From contig JAQCHM010000099.1 of NCBI GenBank assembly GCA_027730885.1, positions 1 to 9,726 of the forward strand: DNA of 9,726 bases, written 5' to 3'. The notes below the pieces were generated by a model. The model did no database searches, was not told the DNA's origin, and worked only from the letters and a program-made list of their open reading frames with translations. Of this stretch, positions 1 through 6,235 are shown in pieces. Position 1 is the stretch's first letter. Each line of letters opens with the position of its first letter. This DNA comes from Actinomycetota bacterium (GTDB lineage Bacteria; Actinomycetota; Acidimicrobiia; Acidimicrobiales; SZUA-35). The position numbers were made by a program, and so were the translations under genes.

Positions 1-567
1 CGCGGGGCTCGACCAGGGGTCGAGCTGTCCGAGGTGTGGGACGTCGGGTTGCCGCTGGTTTCTGCGGCCACCAGCCCGGCCCGCGAGGATCAGGAGTACG
101 AACGCCAGGTCGCGCAGGCCGACGACGAGTCGTTGCCGTTCCCGACGCGCATGCGGGCCAAGGCATCCACCATCCGTCACCGAGACTGGCTGGCGCTGTC
201 CGACCGTCGGCTCGCGCATCGCCGTCGTTGGGCCGCGTTCTTCGAGAGGTTCGACATCCTGCTGTGCCCGGTGGCCTTCACCTCGGCGTTCCCCCACACC
301 CACGAAGGGAGCCTCTACACCCGCACCCTGCGGGTCGACGGCGTGGATCGGCCGTATGCGGACCTCATTGCCTGGACGACCTTCATCGGTTACGTGTACC
401 TGCCGTCAACAGTGATCCCGGTGGGAATCACGCCCGACGGCCTTCCTGTCGGGATCCAGATCGTGGCTCCGTACCTCGAGGACAACACGGCGCTGCATTT
501 CGCTTCACTTCTCGAGTCCTTGCTCGGTGGCTACCAGCCTCCACCCATGGCGTTGCTGGGTCGTTGA
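1..567 (+). CDS. Amidase-signature family enzyme, C-terminal part (5' end outside window)
   Basis: The frame is open from base 1 and ends at TGA 565-567, giving 188 visible residues. The closing segment, with LPSTVIPVGITPDGLPVG followed by IQIVAPYLEDNTAL, is the typical C-terminal block of amidase-signature hydrolases (Glu-tRNA amidotransferase GatA, fatty-acid amide hydrolase and relatives), where a Pro/Gly-rich loop shapes the acyl pocket. FDILLCPVAFTSAF, just before it, matches the family's usual 'D-LL-P' strand. Family members hydrolyse amides with a Ser-cisSer-Lys triad. That triad and the Gly/Ser-rich signature lie upstream of the window, so activity cannot be judged. Nothing shows whether the substrate is a tRNA-linked or a free amide; with no gatB or gatC seen, a stand-alone amidase is more likely. 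An SDR gene follows 67 bases downstream on the same strand. Confidence 0.85.
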   Translation, partial: RGARPGVELSEVWDVGLPLVSAATSPAREDQEYERQVAQADDESLPFPTRMRAKASTIRHRDWLALSDRRLAHRRRWAAFFERFDILLCPVAFTSAFPHTHEGSLYTRTLRVDGVDRPYADLIAWTTFIGYVYLPSTVIPVGITPDGLPVGIQIVAPYLEDNTALHFASLLESLLGGYQPPPMALLGR

Positions 568-634
568 GGGAGTAACCGTCGCCGGCACCGGTGATTGGTT
601 TGACGGACGTGCCGGGCGTGACCGAGCATGCCCT

Positions 635-1459
635 ATGGACGTCAACGGAAAAGTCGCAGTGGTCACCGGTGGAGCCAGTGGCATCGGTCGGGGAATGGCT
701 CGGTGCTTCGGCGCCAACGGCATGAAGGTGGTCGTGGCCGACATCGAGTTGGGTCCCCTCGACGAGGTGGTGGCCGAGTTGAGCGCCAAGGGTGTCGAAG
801 CCCTGGCAGTCCGGACCGACGTGTCCAAGGCCGACGACATCCAGGCGTTGGCCGATGCCACACTCGAACGATTCGGCGCGGTACATGTCCTCTGTAACAA
901 CGCAGGCGTCGCGGTCTCCGACCCGATCGGCGAGACGTCGCTCGAGGACTGGATCTGGACCCTCGACATCGACCTGTGGGGGCCGATTCACGGGGTGCGC
1001 ACGTTCCTGCCCATCATGGAGCGCCAGGGAGAAGGCCACATCAATTCGACGGCTTCGATGGCGGGACTGTACGCCAGTGCGTCCCTGGGGGCGTACAACG
1101 TGGCCAAGCACGGCGTCGTCGCGCTGATGGCCAGCCTCGAGCGAGACCTTCGGCTGGCCGGTTCCAACGTGAGGGCGTCCTGCCTCTGCCCCGGTCCCAT
1201 CAACACCAACATCGTCGACAGCGAACGCAACCGGACCCCCGAGTCGGCGGCCCTGCATGTCGGCACCGATGCCGGGCAGAAGTTCTGGGACATCCTGACT
1301 CGTCAGTTGTCGGAGGGAATGGATCCCGACGACGTGGGACCGTTGGTGCTCGACGCCGTCGTGAGCGATCGCTTCTGGGTGCTCACACATCCCGAGTTCG
1401 GGAAGATCGTCGATCAACAGGTCAAGGCGATGCTCGACGATCAGCGCCTCACGCGCTGA
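635..1459 (+). CDS. Short-chain dehydrogenase/reductase (SDR), classical type
   Basis: A 274-residue NAD(P)-dependent oxidoreductase of the classical SDR family, at normal family length. The cofactor motif TGGASGIG is at residues 11-18, NNAG at 88-91, the catalytic Ser at 141, and YNVAK at 154-158 supplies Tyr154 and Lys158. CPGPINTNI at 185-193 is the usual PG motif after the active site. Asp36 at the end of the second beta strand (VVVADIE) favours NAD(H) over NADP(H), by family rule. The frame is open further upstream (an ATG at 527), but the fold begins at MDVNGKVAVVTGG, so I place the start at ATG 635; no good Shine-Dalgarno sequence is visible there. The stop is 3 bases from the stop of the convergent phosphotransferase gene. 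It could oxidise or reduce a hydroxy/keto acyl-CoA for the neighbouring acyl-CoA cluster, but that is inference. Confidence 0.9.
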   Translation: MDVNGKVAVVTGGASGIGRGMARCFGANGMKVVVADIELGPLDEVVAELSAKGVEALAVRTDVSKADDIQALADATLERFGAVHVLCNNAGVAVSDPIGETSLEDWIWTLDIDLWGPIHGVRTFLPIMERQGEGHINSTASMAGLYASASLGAYNVAKHGVVALMASLERDLRLAGSNVRASCLCPGPINTNIVDSERNRTPESAALHVGTDAGQKFWDILTRQLSEGMDPDDVGPLVLDAVVSDRFWVLTHPEFGKIVDQQVKAMLDDQRLTR

Positions 1460-1462
1460 GGC
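1446..1462. terminator. Small GC-rich hairpin at convergent gene ends (possible bidirectional terminator)
   Basis: GCCTCA (1446-1451), a 5-base loop CGCGC, then TGAGGC (1457-1462) form a perfect 6-bp stem over the SDR stop codon. The stop of the opposing phosphotransferase gene begins at the next base (TCA 1463-1465 on the + strand). There is no T tract on either side, so it is at best a weak structure and may be chance. Confidence 0.25.
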
Positions 1463-2569
1463 TCAGTCGGGTAGGAGAGCCAACGAGTTCTGGTCGACGA
1501 TCGAGGCGATCGAGCGGCGCAGCATGGTGCGAGCCATGTGCTGCATGTTCGCCGGCAGATCGTTGAACGTCGGCAGGTTGGCGACGGGATAGATCAGGCA
1601 CCAGGCCGTCGCAATCCGGAAGACGTTCTCCAGCTCGCCTCGGTTGTAGGCCACGCCGTTCGCGTCCAGGGCGGCGAAGTACCGGTCGATCAGTTGTTGG
1701 TTCACCGGCTGTCGGACCTCGGGGTCCATCGACTGGCTCATGAAGTAGCCGAGGTCGTAGGTCATGCGTCCGGTTCCGACGATCTGGAAGTCGATGACGG
1801 CCAGGCTCCCGTCGAGGCCCACCATGAGGTTGTCGGCCCGCCAATCGCCGTGGACGATGGACTCGTTGCCGGTCAGCGATTCCATGAAGAACGGAACCAG
1901 ACTCGAGAAGCGCTCGCCGAACTCGATGATCTCCGGGGTCAGGAGGTCGGCAGCGATCTTCTTGCAGACCGGCCACCCGGCGTCGAAGATGCCGGGGAGG
2001 GCGTGACGGTAGATCGGGTTGTCGAACGGCAGGAAGGTGTCGACGAGCGTCGAGAGGTCTCGTCCATGGAAGGTCGCGTGGAACGCGGCCAGGCCGTCGA
2101 TCGAGAGCTCGGCGTCGGCGACGCTCACCCCCGCAGCCTGGTCGAAGCCGCGAAGGGGGGACAGGTCCTCCATCACGATGACGAAGTCGGTCTTGTCTTC
2201 ATCCATGATGGCCGCGTGCACCTTGGCGGTCCGGAGGGGCAGGTCGTCGGCCAGCTCACGGTAGAACCGCAGCTCTCGCTGGTAGAAGAAGAGGGCATCG
2301 GCCAGGCCGCGTTGGACCTCGAGCGCGGTCACCATCTTGATGATCACCGATCTCGGCGCACCAGCAGCGTCGCCCGAATAGGTGAGGGTCGCTTTCGAAA
2401 GTTCGCTGAGGAATCCGAGTCCGACGGCGAAGGGCTCGACCGACACACTGGTAACCGAGCCCTCGGCCCCGAGCGCACCGCTGGTACGGAACACCGCGGT
2501 CAACCACTCGGCCGTGACTTCGCCGATGTTTCCGGGGCGCCCTACCTCAGGTCCGGCAATGGTCCCCAT
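1463..2569 (-). CDS. APH-fold (aminoglycoside phosphotransferase family) small-molecule kinase
   Basis: A 368-residue protein of the APH/choline-kinase-like superfamily, which transfers phosphate from ATP to a hydroxyl on a small molecule. The candidate ATP-binding lysine is Lys78 (SVIIKM). The Brenner-type catalytic loop HGDWRADNLM is at residues 240-249 (Asp242 catalytic base, Asn247 metal ligand), and the metal-binding VIDFQ is at 258-262 with Asp260, so all core residues are present. The frame continues upstream to 2641, but ATG 2569 has a strong Shine-Dalgarno AGGAG (2577-2581 on the + strand) 7 bases away and gives the natural N-terminus. It starts 28 bases after the upstream MaoC gene ends and is last in the minus-strand operon. 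Its place in an acyl-CoA operon makes antibiotic resistance unlikely. A role on a hydroxyacyl-CoA, as known for LvaA and ACAD10/11, is possible but unproven. Confidence 0.88.
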   Translation of the reverse strand: MGTIAGPEVGRPGNIGEVTAEWLTAVFRTSGALGAEGSVTSVSVEPFAVGLGFLSELSKATLTYSGDAAGAPRSVIIKMVTALEVQRGLADALFFYQRELRFYRELADDLPLRTAKVHAAIMDEDKTDFVIVMEDLSPLRGFDQAAGVSVADAELSIDGLAAFHATFHGRDLSTLVDTFLPFDNPIYRHALPGIFDAGWPVCKKIAADLLTPEIIEFGERFSSLVPFFMESLTGNESIVHGDWRADNLMVGLDGSLAVIDFQIVGTGRMTYDLGYFMSQSMDPEVRQPVNQQLIDRYFAALDANGVAYNRGELENVFRIATAWCLIYPVANLPTFNDLPANMQHMARTMLRRSIASIVDQNSLALLPD

Positions 2570-2576
2570 GCAATTT

Positions 2577-2581
2577 CTCCT
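2577..2581 (-). promoter_or_regulatory. Ribosome binding site of the phosphotransferase gene
   Basis: AGGAG on the minus strand, 7 bases before ATG 2569. It decides the start of the phosphotransferase against the longer open frame that begins at 2641. Confidence 0.75.
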
Positions 2582-2597
2582 TCGAGGGTTCCAGCGA

Positions 2598-3032
2598 TCA
2601 GCTGGGCAGGCGAACGGTCGCCGTGCCCGGCATGATGACACGTCCGTCGGAGGTCTGCTCCCAGACTTCGAGTTCGACGGTGGCCGTCGCCGGGTCGACT
2701 TCGGCCACGCGGCCGTGGAATTCGAGGTCGGTCTCGGGGAACGCGCTGGCGCGGTTCTGCCACGTCACGCCCACCAGACGCCCCTTCGGACCGCACCAGT
2801 CGGTGAGGAACTGGGTCAGCCACGCACCCTGCAGCGGACCGTGGACCAAGACGTCGGGATGGCCCTCGAACTCGGCGTAGGCCCGGTCGTAGTGGATGCG
2901 GTGGGGGTTGAAGCTGGCCGCGCTGTAGAGGAACAGCTGGGCCCGGCTGGCGTTCTTGCGCATGATCGGCAGGTCGTCGCCCACGCTCACGTCGGCGAGG
3001 GTGCGCTGCACCCTGGGCTCGGTGACCCTCAT
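2598..3032 (-). CDS. MaoC-like hot-dog hydratase/dehydratase, second of pair
   Basis: A 144-residue single hot-dog domain protein. YSAASFNPHRIHYD at residues 36-49, followed by HGPLQG at 64-69, matches the NxHRIHYD signature of the MaoC branch that includes HTD2-type dehydratases and mesaconyl-type hydratases, with the His of HRIH as catalytic residue. The Asp of the more common GDxNPxH motif is not present in the usual place. Such enzymes reversibly hydrate 2-enoyl-CoA to 3-hydroxyacyl-CoA in the cytosol. ATG 3032 overlaps the upstream gene's stop by four bases (ATGA), so the two proteins are translationally coupled. They probably form a heteromer, as in split MaoC hydratases such as ChsH1/ChsH2 of cholesterol side-chain degradation. 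The open frame extends upstream to 3209, but that part is a shadow of the preceding gene. Confidence 0.85.
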   Translation of the reverse strand: MRVTEPRVQRTLADVSVGDDLPIMRKNASRAQLFLYSAASFNPHRIHYDRAYAEFEGHPDVLVHGPLQGAWLTQFLTDWCGPKGRLVGVTWQNRASAFPETDLEFHGRVAEVDPATATVELEVWEQTSDGRVIMPGTATVRLPS

Positions 3033-3541
3033 CGGGCGATACCGATCTGACGGGCCCGGGCGACGACAGCGCCTTCGCCGTTGGTGTACGTGGTTTCCCG
3101 GACGACACGAACGAAAGGCCCCTTGCTGCCGTCCTTCTGATCGAGCGCGGCCAGGCGCGTCTCCGCGGTGACCACGTCGCCGACGTACACGGGCTCGGGA
3201 AAGTCCCATTCCTCGCCGCCGAACATCATGCGATCGACGAGGAGGCGCACCCGCTCGCCCGTGTTGTACAGGCCGTCGACCCGCAGTTGGGACGCCGACC
3301 GTGGCGGCACGGGGGCGTGGGAGACGAAGGTCGGGGGTGCGAGCAAGGTGCGATACCCGGCAGCGTTGGCTGCATCCTCGTCGAAGTAGAGGGGGTTCTC
3401 GTCGCCGACCGCGTGCGCGTATCGCTGCGCCTCGCGGCGATCGATGGTGATGGTGACCGGCTCGCTGAGACGCTGACCGACGAGGGCCAGGGTCTCAGCG
3501 GGGATCAAGGACGGGGCGCTGACCGCCGCATCGGGAGCCAA
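3029..3541 (-). CDS. MaoC-like (FAS1-like N-terminal type) hot-dog protein, first of pair
   Basis: About 170 residues if started at TTG 3541, three bases beyond the thiolase stop. An alternative TTG at 3508 would give 159 residues beginning at LIPAETLALVG, close to where related proteins begin. No ATG or GTG is available at a sensible place in this frame, and neither TTG has a clear ribosome binding site. YAHAVGDENPLYFDED around residues 41-56 is the hydratase signature region, but the His of GDxNPLH is replaced by Tyr (residue 52); APPTFVSH follows. The family commonly supplies the partner half of a two-subunit enoyl-CoA hydratase. I infer that it pairs with the next gene product, which overlaps it by four bases and carries the HRIH motif. 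An independent hydratase activity is less likely because of the His-to-Tyr change. Confidence 0.8.
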   Translation of the reverse strand: MAPDAAVSAPSLIPAETLALVGQRLSEPVTITIDRREAQRYAHAVGDENPLYFDEDAANAAGYRTLLAPPTFVSHAPVPPRSASQLRVDGLYNTGERVRLLVDRMMFGGEEWDFPEPVYVGDVVTAETRLAALDQKDGSKGPFVRVVRETTYTNGEGAVVARARQIGIAR

Positions 3542-3543
3542 GG

Positions 3544-4752
3544 TCAGAGGCCGGACTTCTCGAGAATGTGGACGCCACAGGAAGAACCAAGGCCGATGAC
3601 GTGGGCCAGACCAACCTTGGCCCCCTCGATCTGGCGGTCGCCACACTCGTCGCGGAGGTGCTGGCAGATCTCCCAGATGTTGGCGATGCCGGTGGCAGCG
3701 ATCGGGTGTCCCTTGGACTCGAGTCCACCCGACACGTTCACCGGGAGCAGGCCGGTGCGCCAGGTTGCGCCCGACTCGAAGAACTCGACCGCGCCACCCT
3801 CCTCGCACAGGCCCAGGTTGTCGTAGTGGACCAGTTCGGCTGTGGCGAAGCAGTCGTGCCACTCGACGAGGTCAAGATCGGCGGGACCGCCGCCGGCCTT
3901 CTCGTAGGCTTGGGTCGCCGCGTTCTTGGTCAGGGTGTTCACGTTGGGCAGGATCTGGCAGGCCTCTTCCCACGGGTCGGTGGTGAGGATGGATGCCGAA
4001 ACCTTGACCGCGCGTCGCTGCTGCTCCTTGGAGAGCGTGCGAAGCTTCTCCCCGCTGACGACGACAGCTGCGGCGGCACCATCGCAGTTGGCCGAGCACA
4101 TCGAGCGGGTGTTGGGGTAGGCGATCATCATGTCGCCCATGATCTGCTCGAGCGTCATCGCCTTGCTGTAGGCGGCGAGCGGGTTGAGCGTGGAGTGTGC
4201 GTGGTTCTTCTCGCTGATGCGGGCGAAGAGCTCGAACGTGGCGCCGCCGTACTTGTGGCCGTACTCCATGCCGATCTGGGCGAACACGCCGGGCATGGTG
4301 TTGGTTCCGATGCGACCATCGGGATTGGCGACCGCACCGTAACGACCCGAGGGGTCCCAGACCTTCTCGTCACTCTTCGGCTTGCCGCCCCCGCCGAGCA
4401 GGCCGGCGCCGGCCAACTTCTCGACCCCGACGGCCAGGCCCATGTCGCACTCGCCGGCTCGGATGGCCATGATGGCGGTACGGAGCGCGGTGGCGCCGGT
4501 GGCGCAGGCGTTGGACACGTTGTAGACCGGGATACCGGTCTGGCCGACCTGCTTCTGGAGCTGCTGGCCGATGCCGCCGCTGCCCATTAGGTTGCCGGCG
4601 GCCAGGATGCCCATGTCGGCCATGGTCACGCCACCGTCGGCCAGCGCCCCGATGATGGCTTCGGCCCCGAGATCGACGCTGTCGAGGGTCGGGTGCTTGC
4701 CGAACTTGGTCATGTGAATGCCAAGGATCCAGATGTCTTCACTAGCGCTCAT
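3544..4752 (-). CDS. SCP-x-type thiolase / lipid-transfer-protein family acyl-CoA thiolase
   Basis: A 402-residue thiolase-fold protein, full length for the SCP-x/nonspecific lipid-transfer thiolase group. The nucleophile Cys83 lies in NVSNACATGATAL. VEWHDCFATAEL gives His299, GGLESKGHPIAATG gives His349, and Cys392 is in GSSCGVH near the C-terminus, so the set for true thiolytic cleavage looks complete. This matters because related Ltp2-type retro-aldolases from steroid degradation use tyrosines instead. Predicted reaction: CoA-dependent cleavage of a 3-ketoacyl-CoA. ATG 4752 has a GAGAGG ribosome binding site (4760-4765 on the + strand) 7 bases away. The DUF35 protein encoded 64 bases upstream probably binds this enzyme, as is usual for DUF35/thiolase pairs. 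The substrate is unknown; a branched or steroid-like acyl chain would fit the family. Confidence 0.92.
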   Translation of the reverse strand: MSASEDIWILGIHMTKFGKHPTLDSVDLGAEAIIGALADGGVTMADMGILAAGNLMGSGGIGQQLQKQVGQTGIPVYNVSNACATGATALRTAIMAIRAGECDMGLAVGVEKLAGAGLLGGGGKPKSDEKVWDPSGRYGAVANPDGRIGTNTMPGVFAQIGMEYGHKYGGATFELFARISEKNHAHSTLNPLAAYSKAMTLEQIMGDMMIAYPNTRSMCSANCDGAAAAVVVSGEKLRTLSKEQQRRAVKVSASILTTDPWEEACQILPNVNTLTKNAATQAYEKAGGGPADLDLVEWHDCFATAELVHYDNLGLCEEGGAVEFFESGATWRTGLLPVNVSGGLESKGHPIAATGIANIWEICQHLRDECGDRQIEGAKVGLAHVIGLGSSCGVHILEKSGL

Positions 4753-4759
4753 GGAATTG

Positions 4760-4765
4760 CCTCTC
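4760..4765 (-). promoter_or_regulatory. Ribosome binding site of the thiolase gene
   Basis: GAGAGG on the minus strand, 7 bases from ATG 4752. It supports that start and independent ribosome loading within the operon. Confidence 0.6.
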
Positions 4766-4816
4766 GGTCAGATACTGGCGGTTCGGTGGTTGGGTGATTC
4801 GTGGTTCGTCGGTGGG

Positions 4817-5218
4817 TCAGGCTGGCTCGAAACCGAAGCCGACGGCCTCGGTGCCCTGGTCGTCGAGACCGAGGGAGTACGTGGCGAGGCGCACCTTCAT
4901 TCCGAGGCTGACGTGCTCGGGGTCGGGTGGAGTGTTGATGACGTTGGCTCGCACGCTGATGCCACCGCAGTCGACGACGCCGGCGACAAAGGGCACATCG
5001 ATACCGGGGGCGGCGAAGGTGACGATGGTGAATGCGGTCAGCACGCCACCGGTGGGAACGTCGGCCTTTTCGAAACTGGTGCCGAAGCAGGCAGCGCAGG
5101 CGTTGCGCCGATCGAAGAAGTTGGCCCCGCACGACGTGCAGCGGTTGACCGCCAAGTGCGGCTGGTTGCCCAGTACCAGATAGTCGACGAGCGGGACCTG
5201 GTTCACGGTTTCAGACAC
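4817..5218 (-). CDS. DUF35 zinc-ribbon/OB-fold protein (acyl-CoA-binding thiolase partner)
   Basis: A 133-residue protein with an N-terminal rubredoxin-like zinc ribbon (Cys27-x2-Cys30 and Cys41-x2-Cys44, in RCTSCG and CAACFG), followed by a beta-rich OB-fold from about residue 55 onward (GGVLTAFTIVTFAAP, VRANVIN). DUF35 proteins, alone or fused to MaoC as in ChsH2, bind thiolase-fold enzymes and are needed for activity of some of them. Here the protein stands alone directly upstream of the SCP-x thiolase, 64 bases apart, so a complex with that enzyme is the natural prediction. The start is GTG 5218; a second in-frame GTG lies four codons later, and neither has a strong ribosome binding site. 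It is the first gene after the long inverted repeat at 5253-5303 and probably the first gene of the operon. Confidence 0.88.
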   Translation of the reverse strand: MSETVNQVPLVDYLVLGNQPHLAVNRCTSCGANFFDRRNACAACFGTSFEKADVPTGGVLTAFTIVTFAAPGIDVPFVAGVVDCGGISVRANVINTPPDPEHVSLGMKVRLATYSLGLDDQGTEAVGFGFEPA

Positions 5219-5252
5219 GCCACCGAGCTTAGAACACCCCCTTCAACCAAAA

Positions 5253-5303
5253 CGAAATTTGCAGCGTTTTCCACGCTGTACGTGGAAAACGCTGCAAATT
5301 TCG
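5253..5303. repeat. 23-bp perfect inverted repeat with 5-base loop
   Basis: The left arm 5253-5275 and right arm 5281-5303 are exact reverse complements, separated by CTGTA. The core of the left arm reads TTTGCAGCGTTTTCCACG. Weaker complementarity continues outside after small mismatches: AACC with GGTT, and CCCCC with GGGGG. The arms are about 48% GC, clearly below the surrounding genes. It lies 17 bases after the crotonase stop and 34 bases before the DUF35 start, both on the minus strand. Read on that strand the stem is followed by TTTTGGTTG, so it could act as an intrinsic terminator for the crotonase gene. Other possibilities are an interspersed palindromic repeat or a large operator. 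I saw no second copy in the window. Confidence 0.9.
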
Positions 5304-5320
5304 GGTTTGGGGGCGGGATT

Positions 5321-6067
5321 TCAGGGCTTTTTGGAGGACTGGTTGGCCAGCCGTTCGGCCATGTCCCGTGGGCGACCGTAGGGCGCCGAACGTTCGTAGG
5401 CGAGCCCCTCGGATCGGGTCATCGTGCGCTGGTCGACGAGAATGGCCTTGTCGAAACGCGAGGTGTCCCACGAGTTGCCGACGATCTGGGCGGCCATGGC
5501 TTCAACTGCGTCGTCGAGCTCGTCGTCGGGGACCGCTTGGTTGGCCAGGCCGATGACCGCGGCCTCGGCCCCTCGGATGCGGCGGGCGGTGAACATCAGT
5601 TCCTTGGCCTTGGCCGTCCCCACCCGTTCGGGGAGACGGACCGTCATGCCCCAGCTGGCGACGAGGCCCCATTGGCCGTGCGTGTCGCCAAGCTGAGCTG
5701 ACTCGGCGACCATCAGGAGGTCGCAGCCGAGCGCCAGTTCGAGACCGCCGGTGAAACAGTGGCCCTTGATCTTGGCGATCGTGGGCTGGGGTAGTGCCTC
5801 CAGCGCGTCGATGGTTTCGGCCTGGTAGTGGGGACTCGGCGCCCTGACCCCCGACGCAATGCCTCCGAGATCGTTGCCGGCGCAGAACGAGCGGCCCGCG
5901 CCGGTGAGCACGACACAGCCGACGGTGTCGTCCGACGCGATGGCCTCGACGTGGGCTCGGAGCTCCATGAACACCTCGGGGGTGAGGGCGTTGAGCTTCT
6001 CGGGCCGGTTGAGGGTGAGGGTGGCGACGCCATGGGCGTCATTGCGAAGGACGAGCGGTTCGGTCAC
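5321..6067 (-). CDS. Enoyl-CoA hydratase/isomerase (crotonase) family protein
   Basis: A 248-residue crotonase-fold protein, normal length for the family. RSFCAGNDLGG at residues 59-69 forms the first oxyanion-hole strand; GHCFTGGLELALGCD at 102-116 carries the second and Glu110, equivalent to Glu144 of rat enoyl-CoA hydratase. The second catalytic Glu (Glu164 in the rat enzyme, in PEI) is His130 here (LGDTHGQWGL), so it may be an isomerase, hydrolase or other crotonase activity rather than a standard hydratase. The GTG start at 6067 has a GGAAAG ribosome binding site (6077-6082 on the + strand) 9 bases away and gives VTEPLVLRNDAHGVATL as N-terminus. A longer form from ATG 6124 is possible, and the frame is open to 6472. 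The long inverted repeat follows its stop, so it may be transcribed apart from the downstream operon. It is divergent from the glycan cluster. Confidence 0.88.
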   Translation of the reverse strand: MTEPLVLRNDAHGVATLTLNRPEKLNALTPEVFMELRAHVEAIASDDTVGCVVLTGAGRSFCAGNDLGGIASGVRAPSPHYQAETIDALEALPQPTIAKIKGHCFTGGLELALGCDLLMVAESAQLGDTHGQWGLVASWGMTVRLPERVGTAKAKELMFTARRIRGAEAAVIGLANQAVPDDELDDAVEAMAAQIVGNSWDTSRFDKAILVDQRTMTRSEGLAYERSAPYGRPRDMAERLANQSSKKP

Positions 6068-6222
6068 GGCGTTGATCTTTCCAGGCTCGGATGGGGAGTT
6101 CCAGCGAGTTGGGTATCGCACCATCGCCTCGGGGGCAGCGCTAGCCTCTGGCCATGTTGGGGCTGATTCCAATCGGTTGTCGTCCGCCTCGCTGCGCCAG
6201 CCGGGCGGTTCCCTGAGTAGCT
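6068..6222. promoter_or_regulatory. Divergent intergenic region between crotonase gene and sugar-kinase gene
   Basis: These bases separate two divergent genes and must hold the promoter of the glycan cluster, and probably that of the crotonase gene. I see no convincing -35/-10 pair, operator palindrome or riboswitch. The call rests on position only. Confidence 0.4.
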
Positions 6223-6229
6223 GGAGGAG
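6223..6229 (+). promoter_or_regulatory. Strong ribosome binding site of the HddA-like kinase gene
   Basis: GGAGGAG, 6 bases before TTG 6236. It fixes the unusual TTG as the start codon, which yields the family's expected N-terminus MIITRTPLRI. Confidence 0.85.
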
Positions 6230-6235
6230 ACGACC

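Noticed and set aside
428..1417. A 329-codon minus-strand open frame opposite the SDR gene
   Set aside because: The SDR on the other strand has complete family motifs. The minus frame shows no recognisable fold and is a by-product of high GC.
1538..2635. A 365-codon plus-strand open frame opposite the phosphotransferase
   Set aside because: It is antisense to a gene with all kinase motifs, and its composition (Val/Glu/Gly/Arg-rich without motifs) is that of a mirror frame.
3568..4590. A 340-codon plus-strand open frame opposite the thiolase
   Set aside because: The thiolase has every catalytic motif; this frame has none and is low in complexity.
4753..4816. Repetitive ACCACGAA/CACCGA-like bases between DUF35 and the thiolase, considered as a hairpin or operator
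   Set aside because: Only loose direct similarity, no usable inverted repeat; probably a low-complexity spacer in the operon.
4718..5701. A 327-codon plus-strand open frame across DUF35, the inverted repeat and the crotonase gene
   Set aside because: It runs antisense through two well supported genes and an intergenic palindrome, with no domain visible.
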